Positions 58,601 through 64,000 of a stretch of DNA of 64,000 nt are shown in pieces. The stretch's first letter is position 1. Each line of letters opens with the position of its first letter. The DNA is taken from NCBI RefSeq assembly GCF_026965535.1, contig NZ_CP114039.1, positions 3,162,001-3,226,000 of the forward strand, in the 5' to 3' direction. The notes under the pieces are model-generated. The model was not told the DNA's origin. It made no database searches and saw nothing but the letters and a program-made list of their open reading frames with translations. The translations under genes were made by a program, and so were the position numbers. The stretch is from Corallococcus sp. NCRR. Its GTDB lineage: Bacteria > Myxococcota > Myxococcia > Myxococcales > Myxococcaceae.

Positions 58601-59964
58601 TTGGGCATCTCCAGGTTGTTGTAGGTGTTCGTGTTCAGGCGCTGGAGGGTGGCCTGGTCCAGCCAGCCGCAGGCCTTCTTGCCGCCCGAGTCCTTGATGG
58701 TGCAGGCGCCCGAGTAGTTGGGCGGGTAGCACTGGTCGGAGTAGTCGCAACCGATGTTGCGCTCCGCCACCTTGTTGTCCGCGGGAGCCTGGAAGTTCTG
58801 GTCCATGTTCCAGGTGGCCTTGGAGAAGAACACGGAGATGGACGTGCGCAGGTGCAGCAGGCACTTGCCGTCCTCGAGGGGTTTGTCCTCGTACTTCTTG
58901 CGCTTGAGGCAGGGCGCGACCGTGTCGTTGTCCAGGTTGTGGCGGGAGTCGTAATAGACGATGGCGAAGAAGACGATCTCCTTGCCACCCTCGATGAGGC
59001 CCAGGTCCACCGTGCGGTCACGGGCGGTGATGCCGGGGTCGGGGTTCACCGACTGCTCGAGGCCGCGGTAGTCGTACTTGGAGACGTCGTAGTCCGGGAT
59101 GCCGTCGTTGTCGGTGGTGGCGTCCGGCACGGGGCCCAGCTTGCGGAAGACGGTCTTGTCGCTGTCGTCATCCGCGAGCAGGAAGACCATGCGCCCCAGG
59201 CCCAGGTAGCCGTTGGCGGCGGCGCTCGGCTCCAGCAGGTTGGGGATGTGGGGGAAGAGCCCCTTGTCGGACGCATCGTTGTCCGAGAGGTCCTTGGGGC
59301 TGTCGAAGTTGTTGTTGTTCAGGGGCATCTGAAGCCCCACCCAGTCCGCCTTGATGTTCTTGTCGCCCGTCGTGCGCCCCGGGCGCGCGTCCGTGGTGTC
59401 GAGCTGGGAGTCGAACTTCTCCTTGCAGTCCTTGTCCATCGCCAGCTCGGGATGGTTGTACTTGATGCCTCCGGACGTGAAGGTCTTGTCGCAGCGGCGC
59501 GGCAGCACGCCGATGTACTTGTGGGTCAGCTTGGTGTCGTCCGCCGGCGTCAGGTTGTAGAGGGCCTCGTGCAGGTCGAGGATGCCGTTGTTGTTGAGGT
59601 CGACGAGGTTGCCGTTGGCGTCCGCGTAGCCGCGGTCCTTCACGTCCTGCAGGTACATGTAGCCGAGCGCGTGCGACGCACCGGCGGACTCGTACACGTA
59701 GCTGATGGTGACGCGCTGGTCGAACGGGAAGGTGATGTTCTCCGAGTCCAGCTTCTTGAGGTTGGTGTTGAGCTGGAGGCGACCGTCAGGCCGCAGGATG
59801 ATGGTGTCGTTGGCGACGGTGAGGCCGTCCGGGCCGAGCTTGAAGTCGCCCTGGGCGTCGTTGTCCAGGTCGTTGCGGCAGAGCTGGGTGGGCGTGGTGG
59901 CCGTCAGGGCCGGCGACGAGACCGTCAGCGTCAGGGCCAAGAGCCCCTTGTAGAACGTCCGCAT
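55600..59964 (-). CDS. pilY1: PilY1-type pilus tip protein
   Basis: A 1454-residue exported protein (signal ending SSPALTA). ATG 59964 is preferred; a GTG one codon earlier is possible. The N-terminal half contains an EF-hand-like loop D122-LNNNGIL-D130-LHE133 and a DUF4114-type segment (GFEDLNGGGDRDFNDIVF). The C-terminal half is the PilY1 beta-propeller (PASAIANVDLG-like blades, VSLDITNPKDPW-like turns) with a calcium loop D1197-LDRDGSY-D1205. With minor pilins it primes pilus assembly and sits at the tip as an adhesin. It is one base overlapped with the TfcP-like gene upstream. Confidence 0.9.
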   Translation of the reverse strand: MRTFYKGLLALTLTVSSPALTATTPTQLCRNDLDNDAQGDFKLGPDGLTVANDTIILRPDGRLQLNTNLKKLDSENITFPFDQRVTISYVYESAGASHALGYMYLQDVKDRGYADANGNLVDLNNNGILDLHEALYNLTPADDTKLTHKYIGVLPRRCDKTFTSGGIKYNHPELAMDKDCKEKFDSQLDTTDARPGRTTGDKNIKADWVGLQMPLNNNNFDSPKDLSDNDASDKGLFPHIPNLLEPSAAANGYLGLGRMVFLLADDDSDKTVFRKLGPVPDATTDNDGIPDYDVSKYDYRGLEQSVNPDPGITARDRTVDLGLIEGGKEIVFFAIVYYDSRHNLDNDTVAPCLKRKKYEDKPLEDGKCLLHLRTSISVFFSKATWNMDQNFQAPADNKVAERNIGCDYSDQCYPPNYSGACTIKDSGGKKACGWLDQATLQRLNTNTYNNLEMPKEGVTVMRPGTEPGKVSKEIDRMNYMPHVIVGAPTTDPFRWILGFEDLNGGGDRDFNDIVFLINKENGGGAKSTTITSKVMSPEGDTPGQNFTITKVRFRRQDDVAPYAKPGNPPSEIREGCTTAPCWTESATNACTSTGILPTITYSIAVDCRTYDPVANKYNDNLNPTWVPVVFPAQTPAAQEVEIDIVALGLTGSQLCWKVDISSPNEQCRPIIDDVDIGYQAVRAGAYSRATPTTVANVLMWGVNETPGQNWGTGWPSTAGSLPAPGIRAYDGAKDYTLRGRLYLQSIYDPENPETTTNKEQWESGRVMAVSMGSIEPRNRKLYTMNDAGVRKEVKDLAKATEGAAAGALFPDILCNDYSEIDRRYPYDLNKDGICGTPTITLPLGTDKYIPGDHNDRDFLVDWLYGYENRHATGSNNARRPWPMGGINLSTVGVAVPPYQDAWYQAATASERDLYFKNFMSPLKERSSIAYVGTMTGVLHAFDTGEYRAALRDGCVSETQYRGYFIPKACGTKDAPADRKYGEGSEVFAYMPRMMLGQYRNQYVRFRNSGSLVRPQMDASPAIANVDLGDKDNWESGIKFNWTPATAENKKQGAKTVLVSATGKGSPVVFSLDITNPKDPWYPSPMWEFSLMDLNMASYFTAAQVANSAVLLPDNSGSRHVPNVARISWGSGDEKDRRWVSVVGTDYQPADKRAGTLYLLDMKTGRPLEYGSDPKGKYAGVITLEKGSGIAAATPMVDLDRDGSYDVIYVPTTSGSVWRVNLKNVKASERAGNQVQKCMVAHAATALKDHKDASQTALELQQLYSSIAMQMVTTKTGPAVRFYFGTSDNPDEYSDGYPEVDPKNPTYQYHLLAFEDTDPSGSKPCAELKPLWVQKMDPGQKLWGGVALSDEKLFAATAAGAAADICNLSDSIKGRSYVANQSTGVLIDNRENNDHAIVAPIIHDGYVLQGTVTGLVDAKPEPGKDGKHNRPTATGGVPRSQIMMWEPLPDGRLPQ

Positions 59965-60398
59965 CACTTCTTCCCCTGGTTCTTGGGCTGGGACTTCGCG
60001 TTCTCTTCGGATTCGGGCTGCTCACGCGGCTTCTGCTTGCCGCCCTGCTCCAGTTGCTGCCGCAGCAGCATCCGGCGCGGAGGCGGCGTGGGCACCGTCA
60101 CCGTCGCCAGGAAGCTCATGAGCGCGTCCAGGTCGCCGGGAGCCAGCAGCCGCGTGTCGCAGTTGGTCTTCGGGTTGATCCGGTGCGGGGCCACGGTCCA
60201 CTCGCGGATCTCCTCCAGGTTCTTCTTGCGCAGCACCATGGCCATTGCGGGACCGGCCGGTCCGCGCTCGCCGAAGGCGCGCTTCTGCACTTCCGCCGGA
60301 TGACATTTGGCGCAGGCCTGGTTGAAGGCCAGTGCGCCTCGGTCCTGGGCGCTGGCGAGCGCCGGGAGCAGGAACAGCAGGGGAGTCAGGCGTTTCAT
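59964..60398 (-). CDS. tfcP: TfcP-like non-canonical cytochrome c of the pilus cluster
   Basis: A 144-residue exported protein, signal ending PALASA. One heme-c motif C29-AK-C32-H33 is present. The region that holds the distal methionine in class I cytochromes reads NPKTNC (C80) with no nearby methionine. M. xanthus TfcP, coded beside pilY1.3, is reported to use an unusual cysteine ligand and to support calcium binding by PilY1; gene order and the cysteine fit. A charged tail (EQPESEENAKSQ) ends the protein. ATG 60398 starts the signal peptide; the longer frame is not supported. Confidence 0.8.
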   Translation of the reverse strand: MKRLTPLLFLLPALASAQDRGALAFNQACAKCHPAEVQKRAFGERGPAGPAMAMVLRKKNLEEIREWTVAPHRINPKTNCDTRLLAPGDLDALMSFLATVTVPTPPPRRMLLRQQLEQGGKQKPREQPESEENAKSQPKNQGKK

Positions 60399-60461
60399 GG
60401 AGGGCTCGGGGAAGGCGGGAGTTCTGGAGAAGGGACGGGGCGGGGCCACCGGTCGCGGGCG

Positions 60462-61112
60462 CTACATGTTGAGGCCGGAGTTCGCGGAAGGAGTCCCCGG
60501 GCCGACCAGCGTCTCGCCGCTCGTGTTGGTCACGAGTGCCTGGACGACCGCGCGCGTCGGGCGGCCCCGGGGGTTGGCCACCTCGGCGATGGAGACGATC
60601 CACATCTGGCGGTTGCTGTCGATCTCCGGGCTGGCCTCCGAGTCGTCGTCGTCCCGCACGAAGACGCGGTAGCGCACGTGGCGCTGCTCCGGGTAGTCGA
60701 CGTTGGGGGGCGGCTCCTCGACGGTCTCCAGGGTGGACCTGTACAGCTCGTAGCGGTTCCACACCTCGCCCCCGCCGGGAGGGAGCAACTCGAAATAGGG
60801 GCGCGCCGCGGAGCCCAGGCCGGGGATGTCGGCGACCGGCGAGCCCAGGGTCGCGCGCAGGTCGATGGTGAGCTGGTTGAGGTTGGCGGCGTTGGCCATG
60901 ATGAGGCGGACCGTCTCACGGCCTTCCGCGAGTCCCGCCTCGGCGGCGAAGAACGCCTGCTTCTGGCGGCGGGTATCCGCCTGGCTGTCGGCCTCGCGGC
61001 CCACCACGCTGTAGCTGAGCATCACCGCCATGGTCACCAGCGCGACCACGCCCAGCGCGAGCAGGAGCGTGAATCCACGGGACTGACGGCGGGGGGTTGG
61101 GCGACGCGACAT
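60462..61112 (-). CDS. pilX: Minor pilin, PilX-like
   Basis: A 216-residue protein. After MSRRPTPRRQ it has SRGFTLLLALGVVALVTMAV, a prepilin-like site in which the usual glutamate at +5 is replaced by leucine, as in many PilX/GspK proteins, then a long helix with FFAAEAGLAEGRETVR typical of PilX. ATG 61112 was chosen over the longer frame to 61199. It is first of the co-directional pilus genes. Confidence 0.82.
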   Translation of the reverse strand: MSRRPTPRRQSRGFTLLLALGVVALVTMAVMLSYSVVGREADSQADTRRQKQAFFAAEAGLAEGRETVRLIMANAANLNQLTIDLRATLGSPVADIPGLGSAARPYFELLPPGGGEVWNRYELYRSTLETVEEPPPNVDYPEQRHVRYRVFVRDDDDSEASPEIDSNRQMWIVSIAEVANPRGRPTRAVVQALVTNTSGETLVGPGTPSANSGLNM

Positions 61113-61302
61113 CGGGGGCTCCTTCGCGCACCTCTGGGGGGAGGTACGGCTTGGGAGCCTCAGAACAGCAAGCTTCGTGCCGGGAATTCCGACACTCAAC
61201 CCGCCGGAATAAGGGATGTCCGTGATGCGGGGGGGTGCCGTGTGACGTCAGGGGGCTGCGCAAACTTTGCGAGCCTCCTCATTCTTGCGAGGTCGCCGGC
61301 CG

Positions 61303-61623
61303 TCAGCGCTGGCCGCCGCGCACCGCGGCGCGCAGGCGGAGCATGTCGTCCAGGACGCCGGGGTCCACCAGCTCCAGGGCGGCCCTCTGGGAGAGGGCGC
61401 GGGTCTGCCGGCGGTACTCCTCTTCATCCTCCTCGCCGCCGCCCTTGCCGCCGTCGCTGCCGCCCTTGCCACCGCCCTTGCCGTCACCGCCCTTGGGCAT
61501 CAGCGCCACCGGCTGGGAGACGCCCGGCTCCAGGCGGGGGAAGGCATTGGCGTCGGCGCGCACCGACGTGAAGAGGCTGACCATGGACAGGCAGAACACG
61601 ATGGCGACGGTGAGGGTCTTCAT
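61303..61623 (-). CDS. Small exported Gly/Lys- and Glu-rich protein
   Basis: A 106-residue protein with signal peptide MKTLTVAIVFCLSMVSLFTS. The mature part has a low-complexity tract of glycine, lysine and aspartate (KGGDGKGGGKGGSDGGKGGG) followed by an acidic run EEDEEE, then a helical tail (ALELVDPGVLDDMLRLRAAV). No family recognised. It lies between the cytochrome c and pilX-like genes on the same strand, so a link to the pilus cluster is possible but unproven. Confidence 0.6.
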   Translation of the reverse strand: MKTLTVAIVFCLSMVSLFTSVRADANAFPRLEPGVSQPVALMPKGGDGKGGGKGGSDGGKGGGEEDEEEYRRQTRALSQRAALELVDPGVLDDMLRLRAAVRGGQR

Positions 61624-61679
61624 GGCGGCTCCAATTCTCCCAATCCCCACGACGCCCGGACGCGAAGGGTTATTCACGA

Positions 61680-62012
61680 TCACTCCTCCTTCGCCTTGAA
61701 GGTGCGGATGTATCGCACCAGGGCGTCCATCTGCTCCGGGGTGAGCCGGTCCTTGTAGGCCTTCATCTTGGGGTTGTGGGACGAGCCGTTGGCGATGACC
61801 TGGCGCAGCTCCGCGTCCGACTCCGCCTTCTGCCAGGCGGCGCGGCTCATGTCGGGGATGGACTCCTTCTGGCCCATGCGCGTCTGGGCGCGGCCGTCCG
61901 GGCCGTGGCAGTTCTTGCAGCTCTTGTCCCAGAGGGCGGCGGCGTCCTCGGCGTGGGCGAGGGCCGGGGCGCACAGCAGGAGGGTGGACAGCGGGAACCA
62001 CCGCGAGGTCAT
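61680..62012 (-). CDS. Periplasmic class I cytochrome c
   Basis: A 110-residue exported cytochrome; signal ending PALAHA. The heme motif is C32-KN-C35-H36, and the distal ligand is M83 in NPKMKAYKDRLTPEQM, followed by the C-terminal helix ALVRYIRTFK. This is the canonical arrangement. It lies at the upstream end of the pilus-cluster strand and offers a direct contrast with the TfcP-like protein, whose matching segment is NPKTNC. It likely shuttles electrons in the periplasm. Confidence 0.9.
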   Translation of the reverse strand: MTSRWFPLSTLLLCAPALAHAEDAAALWDKSCKNCHGPDGRAQTRMGQKESIPDMSRAAWQKAESDAELRQVIANGSSHNPKMKAYKDRLTPEQMDALVRYIRTFKAKEE

Positions 62013-62054
62013 GCACGGTCTCCAGGGGAGGGGGACGCCAGTATAGCCACGCGC

Positions 62055-63692
62055 TCAGGAGCCGGCGCGGGGCCAGAAGGGCGCGGTGGGGCGGCCGGGG
62101 GGCTGGAGCCAGACGGACTCCAGGAAGCGCACCGCGTTCTGATCCGCCCGGTCGTTCCGGGTGAACACCGCCTGCGCGCTCGCGAGCACCGCCAGCGTCG
62201 CGAGCCCCGCCACCCAGGCGGCGGGCGGAGTCGCGCGTCCGGCCGCGTCGCGGACCAGCGCCCCGAAGACGGACGCCGCCACGGCGGCGAGCGCCGCGAG
62301 CAGCACCGCGCCCGCCAGGGACGTGGGCAGGCCCAGCCAGACGAGCAGGTTGGGCGGGTGGTAGCCGTCCAGGAGCAGCGGCCGGGCCAGCGCGAGCACG
62401 GGGGTGGAGACGTCGTCGGGGATGTAGTTGACGAAGGTGGCCAGGCCCGTGACGAGCACCGACGCCGCGCACAGCATGGCCGCGATGCCGGACAGCACCG
62501 GCCGGCCCGCGCCGCGCAGCCGCTCCAGCACCAGGCCCGCGGGCAGCAGCAGGAAGGGCACCAGCCCCGTGAGGTGCCGGGGCCCCGTCGTCCATCCCCA
62601 CGAGTCATAGGTGAACGACGAGGTGAAGTACGTGTAGCCGGCGAGCGTGGCCGCGGACATCCAGAAGAGGGCGCGTCCTTCCGCGGAGGTCCGGCCCAGG
62701 CGCTTGAGCAGCGCGAGCCCGGGCAGCGCGAGCAGGAGGAACGGCGACAGGGTGAAGAGGCCCCGCAGCGGGGAGAAGAACGACAGCGTGAAGGCGCGCG
62801 GATCCGGCGTGCGGATGCCCAGGAAGCCGCCCAGGTGCCACGGCTGGTAGGCCGCGTCGTTGAGGTGCTTGTAGCCCGTCTCCAGCGGGTGCCCGAAGGT
62901 GGCCTGGTGGTAGAGCCCCAGCGCCACGATGAAGGGCAGCGCGCCCAGCACGGCGAGCCCCGTGGCCCGGCCCAGCTTCTTCAGCCGCGCGGCCCAGGGC
63001 TCCGGGGCTTCCGGCGTGCCCAGGAGGGTGAGGACGGCGTAGAGGATGAGGCCCAGCACGCCCAGCGCGCCGGTGTACTCGGCGGCGACGGTGGCGCCCG
63101 CGCACGCGCCGGCCACGACGTAGCCGCGCTCGCGCCACTCGCCGCGCGACAGCTTCCAGAGCGCGTAGAAGCCCGCGAAGAGCAGCACCGCAGTCGTCTG
63201 GTGGCTCATGAAGAGCAGCGAGTAGCTGAACGCGAGCGAGCCCAGCGCGTACGTCACCGTGACGCCGTCCGCGACGACGGGCGACAGGAACGCCAAGAGG
63301 AAGCGGCGCACCAGCCACAAGAGCCCCAGCGTGGGCAGCACCGTGAGGAAGAGGCGGCTGAAGAAGACGAGCGGCACCTCCGGCACGGCGTAGCGGTGGC
63401 CGCCGCCCAGCAGCCTCAGGCCCGCGTACACGGGCACCGCGGCGAAGGACAAGAGCGGCGCCTTGGACGGGTAGTACCGCCCGTCCATCACGGACAGGTC
63501 GCCCACCGGGCCGTAGTCACGCAGGGCGCGGTTGATCTCCAGCGTCCCGTCCTCCACCAGGGCGCGCGTCTGCCACAGGCGGCACAGCTCGTTGGGCGAG
63601 CGCAGGCCCGGGTGGTACGGGAACAGCAGCACGTAGAGCGCCGCGACCGTGGCCCACACCGCCCTGGGCAGTCCGGGAGCGCGGGGGGACAT
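62055..63692 (-). CDS. Polytopic membrane protein, glycosyltransferase-39-like
   Basis: A 545-residue protein with about ten to twelve transmembrane helices. After the first helix come an acidic loop (LCRLWQTRALVEDGTLEINR) and YYPSKAPLLSFAAVPVY, which resemble GT-C glycosyltransferases. Such proteins move sugars from lipid carriers. The start ATG 63692 overlaps the stop of the upstream methyltransferase gene (TGATG), so both probably serve the same pathway of surface glycan or lipid synthesis. The exact substrate is unknown. Confidence 0.68.
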   Translation of the reverse strand: MSPRAPGLPRAVWATVAALYVLLFPYHPGLRSPNELCRLWQTRALVEDGTLEINRALRDYGPVGDLSVMDGRYYPSKAPLLSFAAVPVYAGLRLLGGGHRYAVPEVPLVFFSRLFLTVLPTLGLLWLVRRFLLAFLSPVVADGVTVTYALGSLAFSYSLLFMSHQTTAVLLFAGFYALWKLSRGEWRERGYVVAGACAGATVAAEYTGALGVLGLILYAVLTLLGTPEAPEPWAARLKKLGRATGLAVLGALPFIVALGLYHQATFGHPLETGYKHLNDAAYQPWHLGGFLGIRTPDPRAFTLSFFSPLRGLFTLSPFLLLALPGLALLKRLGRTSAEGRALFWMSAATLAGYTYFTSSFTYDSWGWTTGPRHLTGLVPFLLLPAGLVLERLRGAGRPVLSGIAAMLCAASVLVTGLATFVNYIPDDVSTPVLALARPLLLDGYHPPNLLVWLGLPTSLAGAVLLAALAAVAASVFGALVRDAAGRATPPAAWVAGLATLAVLASAQAVFTRNDRADQNAVRFLESVWLQPPGRPTAPFWPRAGS

Positions 63693-64000
63693 CAGACGGC
63701 GCGGGCGACGGCGAACAGGCTCATGCCCACGGGCAGCCGCACCTGCTGCTCGGCCTGGGCGAGCAGGGGGGCCAGCGCGTCGTAGAGCTTGAGCTGGAGC
63801 TTGGGCACCGCGCGGCGGCGCAAGAGGCGGCTGTTGACGAACCAGCCCGGCAGGCCAACCAGGTTCATCCACTCCAGCGTGTCCACGCGGAAGCCGTTCT
63901 CCTGCAGCACCGCGCGCAGGGACTCCGGCGTGTAGCGGCGGTAGTGGCCCACGGCCTCGTCGATGGCGCCGAACAGCTGCGGCAGCGCCGGCACGAGGAT
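63692..64000 (-). CDS. C-terminal part of a SAM-dependent methyltransferase (or GT-methyltransferase fusion)
   Basis: Only the last ~103 residues lie in the window; the gene enters from beyond base 64000. The visible part has LFGAIDEAVGHYRRYTPESL, then LRAVLQENGFRVDTLEWMN and a C-terminal LPVGMSLFAVARAV. This matches the end of class I methyltransferases often fused to a family 2 glycosyltransferase in myxobacteria. It is co-translated with the membrane protein downstream. Confidence 0.7.
   Translation of the reverse strand: MLVPALPQLFGAIDEAVGHYRRYTPESLRAVLQENGFRVDTLEWMNLVGLPGWFVNSRLLRRRAVPKLQLKLYDALAPLLAQAEQQVRLPVGMSLFAVARAV

Noticed and set aside
55585-60303. 1572-residue open frame on the plus strand
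   Set aside because: Antisense to pilY1 and tfcP; no domain features.

Overview
The window is a 64-kb stretch of very GC-rich, tightly packed chromosome that looks like a myxobacterium of the Myxococcus/Corallococcus group. This is an inference. It rests on the codon bias, the many predicted lipoproteins, a DUF2378-type protein (a myxobacterial paralogous family), hybrid sensor kinases, and a type IVa pilus minor-pilin/PilY1/TfcP cluster matching the one studied in Myxococcus xanthus. I saw no rRNA, tRNA, CRISPR array, transposase or integrase.

Layout. 1-4.1 kb: a partial cysteine-synthase-like PLP enzyme, divergent from a REC-PAS-histidine kinase, then a DUF2378 protein and a pirin. 4.2-5.3 kb: a GNAT-toxin/antitoxin pair with an 18-bp operator-like palindrome upstream and a 22-bp palindrome over the toxin start codon. 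5.6-9.9 kb: an Lhr-family helicase. 9.9-12.7 kb: an accessory patch bounded on the left by a duplicated copy of the lhr 3' end. It holds a TPR protein, the relic of a lipoprotein gene, and a four-gene cassette (three lipoproteins, one cytosolic protein). 12.8-25.2 kb: nitrogen assimilation genes (an ammonium transporter with a readable sigma-70-type promoter, and glutamate synthase gltB-gltD) flanking two tandemly duplicated CxxCH lipoproteins. 25.4-30 kb: a translationally overlapping phytochrome operon (heme oxygenase, bacteriophytochrome kinase, single-domain response regulator, REC-kinase). 30-40.1 kb: a DUF420 protein, then five co-directional exported proteins (DUF1549/1588-like CxxCH protein, lipoprotein, Tat-exported DUF1501 protein, CxxCH lipoprotein, FG-GAP repeat protein). 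40.1-49.4 kb: an EamA transporter, DNA ligase D, a ferritin-like protein, HutF-like deiminase, a ChaN-like lipoprotein, ArgE and a DUF2652 protein. 49.4-53 kb: mfd. 53.2-62 kb, minus strand: FimU/PilW/PilV-like minor pilins, PilY1, TfcP-like cytochrome, PilX-like protein, a small exported protein and a class I cytochrome c. 62-64 kb: a polytopic membrane protein overlapping the 3' end of a methyltransferase gene.

How genes work together. The phytochrome operon makes its own chromophore (heme to biliverdin), senses red/far-red light and passes the signal to two response-regulator outputs. The pilus cluster would build the priming/tip complex of type IVa pili; its TfcP-like member has a cysteine where class I cytochromes have the distal methionine. 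The toxin-antitoxin pair appears controlled at both DNA and RNA level. The most novel-looking systems are the 10.7-12.7 kb lipoprotein cassette and the 30.7-40.1 kb exported redox-like operon, neither of which has a function I can name with confidence.
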